From Peptococcaceae bacterium (GTDB lineage Bacteria; Bacillota; Desulfitobacteriia; Desulfitobacteriales; Syntrophobotulaceae), in NCBI GenBank assembly GCA_012517475.1, contig JAAYUV010000063.1, positions 1 through 64,000 on the forward strand: 64,000 bases of DNA, in the 5' to 3' direction. Below, piece after piece: positions 7,958 to 15,753 of this stretch. Below the pieces are notes generated by a model, which was not told where the DNA came from, did not search any database, and saw only the letters and a list, made by a program, of their open reading frames with translations. Both the position numbers and the translations under genes were made by a program. Numbering within the stretch: position 1 is the stretch's first letter; each line of letters starts with the position of its first letter.

Positions 7958-8968
7958 ATGATTCAACAATTGTTACCAGACCTTTATCGTATTCCTGTTC
8001 CACTGCCTAAGAATCCGTTAAAAGAAATAAATACTTATTTAATTCGTGGCGAAAGAGATTTTCTGATTGATACAGGTTTTGACTTAGATATTTGTGAACA
8101 GGCCTTACTGGAAGCCTTTGAACAATTAGGCGTAAATAAGGATAAACTGGATATTTGTCTTACCCATTTTCATTCAGATCATATTGGTCTTGTTAGAAGA
8201 TTAGCAAAGGAAGAAACTGTAATATGGAGCGGGAAAATACCTTGGGAAACCTTAACCGGATGGGAAGATAGAGAAAAAGACTGGATAAAAGAAGAGAAAA
8301 GATTTGCTGTATATGGATTGAATGCGAATGAAGAAGAATGGAGATTCTCACAGCGGCCGGAATTTAACTTGGGCTGGAAAAAATTGCACGAACGTTTTCA
8401 AATACTTCAAGAAGGACAATTTTTGCATGTTGGTGACTATGCCCTACAATGTGTAGAAACCGACGGACACTGCAAGGGGCATATCTGTCTGTATGAGCCA
8501 TCCAAAAAAATATTGTTTTCAGGAGATCATATTTTAGGCAATATTTCTCCCAATATCACTTGTTATCATCTTGGGGAGATGAGCTCCCTAAACCAGTTTT
8601 TAAAAAGTTTGGACAAGATAGCAGGTATGGATGTGGAACTGGTTTTGCCCGGACATCGTCAAATACTTACAAATTGTGCGGAAAGGATAAAAGAATTAAA
8701 GCTTCATCACCAAAATCGATTGATTGAAGTCATGTCAATTCTAAAGGAAGGACCTCGAACAGGTGTAGAGATTGCGGGTCAAATGTCCTGGGCAATGTCA
8801 TATACGGTTTGGGATGAAATTTCCCCTGTACAAAAATTCTTCTCATTAGGGGAAGCCTTGGCCCATGTGAATTATCTTGTTGAAAAAGGATTTGTGAAAA
8901 CAAAAAATATTAATGAAGTAATCTATTTCTATTATGAGAAGGATTTTGACTGTATAATCCAGAACTAA
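7958..8968 (+). CDS. Metallo-beta-lactamase-fold hydrolase
   Basis: A 336-residue protein with the zinc motif HFHSDH (His70, His72, Asp74, His75), a later metal His in DGHCKGH, Asp in FSGDH and a final His in LPGHRQ. It therefore carries a full binuclear site. The C-terminal 80 residues look like the winged-helix extension of LACTB2-like hydrolases. The substrate cannot be deduced; thioesters or glutathione-like conjugates are possible. It stands alone between a sigma-54 promoter and a strong terminator. The GGAGG before ATG 7958 is well spaced. Confidence 0.85.
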   Translation: MIQQLLPDLYRIPVPLPKNPLKEINTYLIRGERDFLIDTGFDLDICEQALLEAFEQLGVNKDKLDICLTHFHSDHIGLVRRLAKEETVIWSGKIPWETLTGWEDREKDWIKEEKRFAVYGLNANEEEWRFSQRPEFNLGWKKLHERFQILQEGQFLHVGDYALQCVETDGHCKGHICLYEPSKKILFSGDHILGNISPNITCYHLGEMSSLNQFLKSLDKIAGMDVELVLPGHRQILTNCAERIKELKLHHQNRLIEVMSILKEGPRTGVEIAGQMSWAMSYTVWDEISPVQKFFSLGEALAHVNYLVEKGFVKTKNINEVIYFYYEKDFDCIIQN

Positions 8969-9047
8969 AAAAATAAAAAAGATAAGATATATTGCAGGGT
9001 TGCCTGCGGCGAAAATGGCGGTTTTTTAAAATACAATATTTTTTCCG

Positions 9048-9077
9048 AAGCAGCAGGCTTCTGCTGCTTGTTTTTTT
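9048..9077 (+). terminator. Intrinsic terminator after the metallo-hydrolase
   Basis: Perfect stem AAGCAGCAG with CTGCTGCTT, loop GCTT, followed by G and seven T. Confidence 0.92.
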
Positions 9078-9114
9078 ATCATCTTTTATTTTTTAGATGG
9101 TGATACGAAAAGAT

Positions 9115-9155
9115 AAAACCAATGTTTTTGGCCTATCTTCAAAAACATTGGTTTT
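9115..9155 (-). terminator. Terminator for the NlpC/P60 gene, possibly bidirectional
   Basis: Sixteen-base perfect arms (9115-9130 and 9140-9155) enclose a 9-nt loop. The T-rich ends suit termination from the minus-strand gene ending at 9183. Confidence 0.85.
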
Positions 9156-9182
9156 AAAAATTGATTTCACAGATTGGTAAGA

Positions 9183-9860
9183 TTAAAATACCCGTTTTGC
9201 GCCCAAATAGATTGATTTCCAGTAAGGACCAAAGGTATAAATTGTTACTCCTTTGGAACTCGACGCATTGATAAACTGGCTATTTCCAATATAAATGCCG
9301 TCGTGGTCAACAATTCCGTTATTCGCTATAGAGAAGAAGACTACATCGCCAGGCTGTAAATCCGTGAAGTTTACCGGTGTTCCGAAGGCGTATTGATCAC
9401 GGGAAATCCTGGGCAGGGTGATGCCGTTTTGGGCAAAAACATACTGAACAAAACCTGAGCAGTCGAATCCGGTAGCAGGGGAATTTCCGCCCCAGTGATA
9501 AGGAACCCCGATGTATTTTTCTGCTGTGGCAATAATCGCATTGGCTTTGTCGGTATGCAGCTTCGTTGTGTAAGCGTTGGTTAAGGCATTGGCGGTAATG
9601 GGGCCGACTATGCCATCTGCCTTAAGGGATTTTGCAGTTTGAAAATTAATAACCCCCGCTTGTGTCTTAGTCCCGAAGATACCGTCTGCGGCACCAACAT
9701 TATACCCGAGATAATTTAATTCAGTTTGTAACTGGACAACGTCCGGACCTGTCGATCCTAATTTCAGCAAAGTGTCTCCAAGTGCGGCCTGGGCAGTTTG
9801 AGCTAAACCAAAAACAAAAAAGACGGAAAGCACGAACAGGACAGTAAGTTTTTTCTGCAT
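9183..9860 (-). CDS. Secreted peptidoglycan-binding NlpC/P60 endopeptidase
   Basis: The 225-residue protein has a Sec signal peptide (to about AQAAL). A peptidoglycan-binding domain 1 covers about residues 35-90 (GPDVVQLQTELNYLGY and DGIFGTKTQ), and an NlpC/P60 peptidase domain covers about 105-225. The catalytic Cys is C134 in GFDCSGF and the His is H186 in VDHDGIYIG; the third polar residue is probably the Asn of FINAS. It likely cuts D-glutamyl-diaminopimelate bonds of wall peptides. The gene is monocistronic with its own terminator, and no riboswitch lies upstream. Confidence 0.93.
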   Translation of the reverse strand: MQKKLTVLFVLSVFFVFGLAQTAQAALGDTLLKLGSTGPDVVQLQTELNYLGYNVGAADGIFGTKTQAGVINFQTAKSLKADGIVGPITANALTNAYTTKLHTDKANAIIATAEKYIGVPYHWGGNSPATGFDCSGFVQYVFAQNGITLPRISRDQYAFGTPVNFTDLQPGDVVFFSIANNGIVDHDGIYIGNSQFINASSSKGVTIYTFGPYWKSIYLGAKRVF

Positions 9861-10023
9861 TGAACTCTCCTTTCAAAAAAACAAAAATTTTTATTGTTTA
9901 TGAATAACTTATTATATAGAGATGAATTATAGCTCGTCTAGAGATAAAATTATTCCAATCTTGCAGGAAGAATATAACCTAAACAGCACTAAATACAAAA
10001 CATTTAATAAATTTGATAATTTT

Positions 10024-10068
10024 ACTAAAAAAATTCCCTTACTTAGTTACTAATAAGTAAGGGAATTT
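10024..10068 (-). terminator. Intrinsic terminator after the LysM-NlpC/P60 gene
   Basis: Arms AAATTCCCTTACTTA (10031-10045) and TAAGTAAGGGAATTT (10054-10068) are perfect. The minus strand continues into a run of T. Confidence 0.88.
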
Positions 10069-10126
10069 AGAAATTGATATTTAATCAGTTATATCCTGCG
10101 TAAACCTTTAAGGTTATTAGACAAAA

Positions 10127-11395
10127 CTAATTATATCGCCGCGCGCCAAGATAGCGGGAAGAGTAATAACCGTCGCTAAGACTGGTTATGGTAACATCCA
10201 AACGGGGGTTATCGGCATGAACAAAACGTCCTCCGCCAATATAAATGCCTACATGGGATGCGCCTTTGGCATACGTTGTGAAGAATACCAAATCCCCGGG
10301 CCGGAGCTCACTCCTGCTTACAGCTGTTCCTGAAGCGAATTGGGCGAAGGATGTCCGGGGAAGGGTTATACCTGAATGAGCAAAGACATACTTGGTATAC
10401 CCTGAACAATCAAACCCGGTTTTGGACATTCCTCCAAAAACGTAAGGGGTTCCCACTAAACTTTTGGCGAATTCGACCAGGCTTGAAGAATCCGCGCTTC
10501 CCTGAGAGCTTTCACTGCCGCTGTCCGCGCTTGATCCCCTTGAAGCCACTTCAATTGTTCTTGAGGGGCCTTTGGCAATGACTTGCGTAACAGCCGCGGT
10601 GAGAATCTGCTCGTTTACAACCTGTTTTTTTACGTCAACGCCATTTTTTTGCTCGTAAGAGTAATTTACTAATTTTGAACCGTTACTTCCTTCGGTGACC
10701 ACTTTTTTCTGACCGGCTCCCAGACCGGAATCAACGCGGGTGACCGTGTCATAGGGGATGGTTTCTGTTTGAGAAAATGTTCCCGAACTGATTACAGTCA
10801 GATATGGGGTTACACTGACCAGTTTAATTATTTGTCCTGGTTCCAGTTTTGAATCTTCTGTGGCTCCCGGATTACCTGCCAATACTTCCTTTGTCTGCAT
10901 GTCCGATTTACGGGCAATCAGCCACCAGGAGTCATTGGCTTGGACAGTGTAATCCTTGGAAGTTGTCTTTCCGGCAATGAGCATTTGTAAGACTTGCTCC
11001 GGCTGTTGAATTTGAGAAAGCGGAACTTCAGTTTTTTGACTGGTAACTTTTTCGGAAAAAGCAACGGAAGCAACTTGATTTTGTTCACTCGGTTTGGTGT
11101 AATAATCCTGATACTCTTTAAGGATTTGGTCTACAGCCTCTTGTGTGGGCAGATAAGCTATAATTGAGCCGTCAATTTCTAACGTATAGGCTTCTTTGAC
11201 GCTTCCTCCCGCCATAGGAGAATTCGCTGTGTTGACCGCTTTGGCAGGGCTTGAAGAAAAAGCGTAAATTGTTCCTGATAGTAATAACATCAATACCAGT
11301 AAACAACCGAGAACCGGCGGTGAACTCCAGGATATCTTTTTAAGGCAGCCCTGGATAAACAAGCCGGTTCGTTTTAGTTTTTGAGGCAGATTCAT
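10127..11395 (-). CDS. LysM-G5-NlpC/P60 cell-wall hydrolase under c-di-AMP control
   Basis: A 422-residue envelope protein with an N-terminal membrane segment (about 28-47). An extracellular segment follows that resembles the region before LysM in YabE/SpoIID-like wall enzymes. Then come a LysM domain (about 148-192, YTVQANDSWWLIARK), a G5 domain (about 205-275), a Ser-rich linker and an NlpC/P60 domain with C330 in FDCSGY and His in ASHVGIYIG. It is expected to bind glycan and cleave stem peptides during wall growth. The gene follows a c-di-AMP riboswitch directly; the ribosome binding site AGGTG lies only a few bases past the aptamer. Confidence 0.93.
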   Translation of the reverse strand: MNLPQKLKRTGLFIQGCLKKISWSSPPVLGCLLVLMLLLSGTIYAFSSSPAKAVNTANSPMAGGSVKEAYTLEIDGSIIAYLPTQEAVDQILKEYQDYYTKPSEQNQVASVAFSEKVTSQKTEVPLSQIQQPEQVLQMLIAGKTTSKDYTVQANDSWWLIARKSDMQTKEVLAGNPGATEDSKLEPGQIIKLVSVTPYLTVISSGTFSQTETIPYDTVTRVDSGLGAGQKKVVTEGSNGSKLVNYSYEQKNGVDVKKQVVNEQILTAAVTQVIAKGPSRTIEVASRGSSADSGSESSQGSADSSSLVEFAKSLVGTPYVFGGMSKTGFDCSGYTKYVFAHSGITLPRTSFAQFASGTAVSRSELRPGDLVFFTTYAKGASHVGIYIGGGRFVHADNPRLDVTITSLSDGYYSSRYLGARRYN

Positions 11396-11411
11396 ATTCT
11401 TTTCACCTTTC

Positions 11412-11532
11412 TTAAGCTTACGAGGTTAGTTGACGGATTCGGGCAAAAAGGTTAAGCCCTACGCGAAAGAATCGCGATTCACCCCATAAAAAAGAGTCCC
11501 CCGCTCTAGATAACACTAGATTCAGCTTTATT
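11412..11532 (-). ncRNA. Cyclic di-AMP riboswitch (ydaO-yuaA class)
   Basis: On the minus strand the segment contains the class landmarks in order: GCTGAATCTAG, GAGCGGGGGACTC, GGGGTGAATCGCG, GTAGGGCTTAACC, CCGAATCCGTCAACTAACC and TCGTAAGCTT, with P1 formed by AAGC and GCTT. It sits in the leader of a LysM-NlpC/P60 hydrolase, a known target type. No terminator stem is seen between P1 and the start codon, which is about 16 nt away, so control may act on ribosome access. Confidence 0.95.
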
Positions 11533-11591
11533 TTGTGTCTTATATCTTATTCGACGGCGAGTCTAAATGTCCTGTTACATGGAAATGGAAA

Positions 11592-12473
11592 TTAATCCTT
11601 TAAGGTAATTTCACCGTCATAAGTTGTGATGATTTTATATAAATCCGGCCGGCGATCCCTGAAGATCCCCCACCCAAGTCTCTGTTTTTCCAGTTCGTCC
11701 AGCTCAAATTCCGCTACGAGAACGGTTTCTTCCGTACGAGCGGCCTCGGCAACTTTATTGCCTAATGGACCGGCAATGAAGGACGAACCGTAGAAAGTGA
11801 TTCTGGAATCTTCATCTTCCTCAATTCCTACCCGGTTGGAAGCCACGACCGGAATCAAGTTGGCCGCCGCATGTCCCAACATGCATGTCTGCCAGTGATC
11901 TTTGGAATCAACGGATTGGTCTTGCGGCTCAGAGCCTATGGCCGTAGGGTAAAAGAGGATTTCCGCACCCATTAAAGCCATACATCTGGCGGCTTCCGGA
12001 TACCATTGGTCCCAGCAGACCCCAACACCGATTTTGGCATAACGGGTATTCCAGACCCGAAACCCCGTATCCCCAGGGTTAAAATAAAATTTTTCTTCAT
12101 AGCCGGGGCCGTCGGGAATGTGGCTTTTCCGGTATTTCCCCAAGACTTCTCCATTTGCATCGATCACGGCAATCGAATTATAACGGGCATTATTCTTTTT
12201 TTCGTAAAAACTGATCGGGAGTACTACTTGAAGCTCTTTAGCCACATTTTTAAAATGATTGACCGCTTTATTATGTTCAAGCTCGGTGGCATAAACGTAA
12301 AAATCAGGTTTTTCCTTTTGACAGAAATACGGCGTCTCAAAAAGTTCCTGCAAAAGAATAATCTGAGCTCCTTTGCCTGCAGCTTCTCTTACCAGGGAAT
12401 CCGCTTTGGCAATATTTTCTTTGATGCTGCAAGAACAGCTCATTTGAGTTGCCGCTACTTTAATCTTTCTCAT
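11592..12473 (-). CDS. aguB: N-carbamoylputrescine amidase
   Basis: A nitrilase-superfamily amidohydrolase of 293 residues with the triad Glu43 (LLQELFE), Lys116 (KYRKSHIPDGPGY) and Cys153 (GVCWDQWYPEAAR). The WDQWYPE context and the full-length match identify the carbamoylputrescine branch. It converts N-carbamoylputrescine to putrescine, CO2 and ammonia in the cytoplasm. The agmatine deiminase gene lies 59 nt upstream on the same strand, completing agmatine to putrescine. No speA-type arginine decarboxylase is in the window. Confidence 0.95.
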   Translation of the reverse strand: MRKIKVAATQMSCSCSIKENIAKADSLVREAAGKGAQIILLQELFETPYFCQKEKPDFYVYATELEHNKAVNHFKNVAKELQVVLPISFYEKKNNARYNSIAVIDANGEVLGKYRKSHIPDGPGYEEKFYFNPGDTGFRVWNTRYAKIGVGVCWDQWYPEAARCMALMGAEILFYPTAIGSEPQDQSVDSKDHWQTCMLGHAAANLIPVVASNRVGIEEDEDSRITFYGSSFIAGPLGNKVAEAARTEETVLVAEFELDELEKQRLGWGIFRDRRPDLYKIITTYDGEITLKD

Positions 12474-12532
12474 TTTTACCTCCCGCTTTTTTTAATGGTT
12501 AGGGAATGAAAGACCAATGGATTTTTTTGCCC

Positions 12533-13570
12533 TTAAAGGCTGGGAGCAGCCGCCGGCATCTGTTGAGTGGTGCAGTGAACATTGCCGCCTTCCCGGATAA
12601 TTGCCATCCCATTCACGGTACGGATCCGCCTGTCAGGGAAAGTCTTATGTAAAACCTCTATGGCTAAATGGTCCGTTTCTGCAGCCTTGCCGCCGAAAAC
12701 CGGCAAAATAATTCCCCTGTTAACAAAATAAAAGTTAAGATAGCTTAGCGTCAGTCGTTTGCCCTGATAGTGATTTTTTGGAGGCTGCTTAATGGGGATG
12801 ATCTCTAATTTTCTGCCTGAAGCGTCAGTTGCATGCTGTAAAATCTCTACATTTTTACGGGTTATCCGATAATTCTCATCATCGGGATCATCACAAACCT
12901 GAAGCAGGATTTTGCCCGGGGCCGCGAAACAAGCGATATTATCCACATGCCCGTCTGTTTCATCCCCGTACAAACCGTTTTCCAGCCAGACAATTTTTTT
13001 TATATTAATATACTTTTTTAATTCATCTTCAATTTGTTCTCTCGTCAGCTGCCGGTTGCGGTTAGGGTTTAACAGGCACTCTTCCGTGGTAATCATTGTG
13101 CCTTCCCCGTCTACATGGATGGAACCTCCTTCCATGATCAAGGGAGCGTCAAACCGTTTAAGTCCGAAATCTTTTAGGATTTCAGAAGCAACCCGATCGT
13201 CCAAATCCCAAGGAGTGTATTTTCCCCCCCAAGCATTAAAACGCCAATTGATTCCCGCAACCTCCCCTTGATCATTAATCACAAAGGTTGGTCCGTTATC
13301 CCTAAGCCAGGCATCATTGTGCTCAATAGCAAGCAGTTGTATTTGAGGCTCCTTGGACAAAGCAGAAAGCTTTTTCAAATCCGCTGAATTGGCAATCACG
13401 GTAACCGGTTCAAATTCAGCGATGGCCTGAATGATCTCGGTATATCCGCTGCAAACAGCGTCGTAGTCTTCCGGATAACACATGGATGCCTGAACAGGCC
13501 AGGAAATAAAGGTTCTCGAATGCGGTCCCCATTCCGCCGGCATTTTATAACTTAAATCTCTGGGATACAT
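12533..13570 (-). CDS. aguA: Agmatine deiminase
   Basis: A 345-residue member of the peptidyl-arginine-deiminase fold that turns agmatine into N-carbamoylputrescine and ammonia. Seen are the N-terminal MPAEWGPHSRTFISWP, AWLRDNGPTF, EGGSIHVDGEGT, DGHVDNIACF and the catalytic Cys (about 333) in GGNVHCTTQQMP. It is first in a two-gene operon with aguB. The pathway is typical of putrescine supply or agmatine catabolism. Confidence 0.96.
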   Translation of the reverse strand: MYPRDLSYKMPAEWGPHSRTFISWPVQASMCYPEDYDAVCSGYTEIIQAIAEFEPVTVIANSADLKKLSALSKEPQIQLLAIEHNDAWLRDNGPTFVINDQGEVAGINWRFNAWGGKYTPWDLDDRVASEILKDFGLKRFDAPLIMEGGSIHVDGEGTMITTEECLLNPNRNRQLTREQIEDELKKYINIKKIVWLENGLYGDETDGHVDNIACFAAPGKILLQVCDDPDDENYRITRKNVEILQHATDASGRKLEIIPIKQPPKNHYQGKRLTLSYLNFYFVNRGIILPVFGGKAAETDHLAIEVLHKTFPDRRIRTVNGMAIIREGGNVHCTTQQMPAAAPSL

Positions 13571-13708
13571 ATTTTCTTTCCTTCCCTAACAAAATCGGTT
13601 AAATAGAATAAAAGATGATTTATATTTTATGGTAACTCACATGATTTTACAAGTTAAGATCCAAACAATGGAAATAATCCAAGCATTTTTTGTTTTTGAA
13701 GAATCATG

Positions 13709-13736
13709 TTGCGTTCATTATTATTAGTGCTATACT
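13709..13736 (+). promoter_or_regulatory. Candidate promoter for the MFS gene
   Basis: TTGCGT (13709-13714) and TATACT (13731-13736) are 16 nt apart, about 70 nt before the preferred ATG at 13808. The region also has to hold the divergent aguA promoter, which was not resolved. Confidence 0.45.
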
Positions 13737-13807
13737 TTTATAGTATTTGTCTGTTAAAAAGATCTAAAGGCTTAAACCACACAATTTGGAAAGAAAAGAG
13801 ATGTCAG

Positions 13808-15469
13808 ATGCAAAATTCTAGATATAAATGGATTGCTTTATCAAACACCTCATTAGGCGTTTTTATGGCAACATTAAATGCTAACATTGTGATGATCTCT
13901 CTTCCCGCTATTTTCAGGGGGATAGAGATCAATCCAATGGAACCGGGCAGTTCTGTATATCTGCTTTGGCTTTTGATGGGCTACACCGTGGTGACCGCGA
14001 CACTTTTGGTTTCATTTGGCCGGATATCAGATATTTTTGGTCGGGCGAGATTGTATAACCTGGGTTTTGCAATCTTCACAGTTACCTCCATTTTGCTGGT
14101 TTTTACCCCGGGAAAAGGAAATGCCGGGGCAGTTGAACTGGTCATATTAAGACTTTTACAGGGAATTGGGGCCGGATTCCTGTTTTCCAACAGTACGGCT
14201 ATCCTTACCGATGCTTTTCCTCCCGCCCAGCGGGGTATGGCCATGGGCCTTAACCAAATCTTTGCAATTGGGGGTTCTCTCGTTGGATTGATTGCCGGGG
14301 GACTGCTGGCCGATTTGCATTGGCGTCTCGTTTTTCTGGTCAGTGTACCGGTAGGTTTGGTCGGTACGATTTGGGCTTACCTGAAATTGCGAGAGACCGG
14401 TACTCTCCTGAAAAATGAAAAAATAGACTGGTTGGGTAATTGTACGTTTGCAGTAGGATTAACCGTTCTTCTTTTAGCGCTGACCTCTGGAATTATGCCC
14501 TACGGCCAGGCGAAAATGGGTTGGGGCAACCCGATGGTAATTGCGGGTATTATCACGGGAATTATTTTGTTAGGGTCGTTTATTCATGTCGAACTTCGTA
14601 CGGAAATGCCAATGTTTCGACTTGAATTGTTTAAGATTAGAGCTTTTGCAGCAGGAAATCTCAGCTTGTTTTTATCATCGATTGCCCGCGGCGGGCTGCA
14701 ATTCACGTTGATAATCTGGCTGCAAGGCATTTGGCTGCCGCTTCATGGCTATAGTTTTGAAGAAACCCCTTTGTGGGCGGGAATCTATATGCTGCCCATG
14801 ATGCTAGGATTCTTTTTAATGGGTCCCATAAGCGGATATTTATCGGACCGTTTCGGAGCTCGCGGGTTTGCGACTGTAGGGATGCTCCTGTCGGCTTTAT
14901 CTTTTGTACTTTTCACTTTTCTGCCGGCCGATTTTAGTTATCTCCCGTTTGTTATTATTTTACTGATAGCCGGAATTGGAATGGGGATGTTTGCAGCACC
15001 CAATACTACGGCTATTATGAACTCCGTCCCGCCAGAGCACCGAGGGGCTTCTTCCGGGATGAGGGCAACCCTGCAAAATACGGGTACAGCCTTTAGTATG
15101 ACATTATATTTTAGCATTTTGATTATTGGGTTGACCCAACATTTACCGACTGCAATGTATCAAGGACTTGTCAATGCCGGTGTACCTTCCGCAGTAGCTC
15201 ATCAGGTGGCCAATTTACCTCCGACAGGGGCTTTGTTTGCCGCCTTCTTAGGCTATAATCCAATGGCGCAGCTTTTACCGGCTGCAGTTCTTCAACAGTT
15301 GCCTCCGGCAAGCCAGCAGCTCATTCTGGGAAAGGTATTTTTTCCGGAATTAATCGCGCCGGCTGTGATGTCCAGTTTGCACATTGCTTTTTACATTTCA
15401 GTGGTGTTGTCACTCATTGCGGCAATTGCATCATTTTTGCGGGGCAAGAAAACTTTACCTCTCCACTGA
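13808..15469 (+). CDS. MFS drug exporter, DHA2-like, 14 helices
   Basis: A multi-spanning permease of about 553 residues. It opens with the DHA2 pattern [21 protein letters not shown] and carries motif A-like [15 protein letters not shown] after helix 2 and motif C-like [11 protein letters not shown]. The length and about 14 hydrophobic segments fit the proton-driven DHA2 family. A longer hydrophobic loop (about residues 440-510) lies before the last helix. The substrate cannot be predicted. ATG 13808 is used because the 34 codons before it are not family-like and [12 protein letters not shown] is a normal start. It is monocistronic with a terminator behind it. Confidence 0.88.
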   Translation: MQNSRYKWIALSNTSLGVFMATLNANIVMISLPAIFRGIEINPMEPGSSVYLLWLLMGYTVVTATLLVSFGRISDIFGRARLYNLGFAIFTVTSILLVFTPGKGNAGAVELVILRLLQGIGAGFLFSNSTAILTDAFPPAQRGMAMGLNQIFAIGGSLVGLIAGGLLADLHWRLVFLVSVPVGLVGTIWAYLKLRETGTLLKNEKIDWLGNCTFAVGLTVLLLALTSGIMPYGQAKMGWGNPMVIAGIITGIILLGSFIHVELRTEMPMFRLELFKIRAFAAGNLSLFLSSIARGGLQFTLIIWLQGIWLPLHGYSFEETPLWAGIYMLPMMLGFFLMGPISGYLSDRFGARGFATVGMLLSALSFVLFTFLPADFSYLPFVIILLIAGIGMGMFAAPNTTAIMNSVPPEHRGASSGMRATLQNTGTAFSMTLYFSILIIGLTQHLPTAMYQGLVNAGVPSAVAHQVANLPPTGALFAAFLGYNPMAQLLPAAVLQQLPPASQQLILGKVFFPELIAPAVMSSLHIAFYISVVLSLIAAIASFLRGKKTLPLH

Positions 15470-15520
15470 TATTATGTTAACAACTCATACATTATAAATG
15501 AATTGTATTATAAACCTCAC

Positions 15521-15550
15521 AAAAGCCTTGAATCTAAGGCTTTTTCTTTT
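15521..15550 (+). terminator. Intrinsic terminator after the MFS gene
   Basis: Stem AAAGCCTT with AAGGCTTT, loop GAATCT, then TTTTTC-TTTT. Confidence 0.88.
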
Positions 15551-15753
15551 ATTTTTGGAACATGGAATCATATTTTTTTTGAATTATATTTTTCAACTTT
15601 TTTTCAGGTCTGAATAAGAAAACATTCAGTTAACACTAAGGGATGATTCAGCTAATAACGTTATACTGATAATAAATTTCAAAGTAAAGTTTCATAGTCA
15701 TAAGAAAAAAAGCTTTTTCCAAGACTCGCCTTATACATTGCAAAGGAGATGAA

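Noticed and set aside
12006-12509. 167-codon reading frame antisense to aguB
   Set aside because: The opposite strand encodes a full amidase with all catalytic residues; this frame has no recognisable motif.
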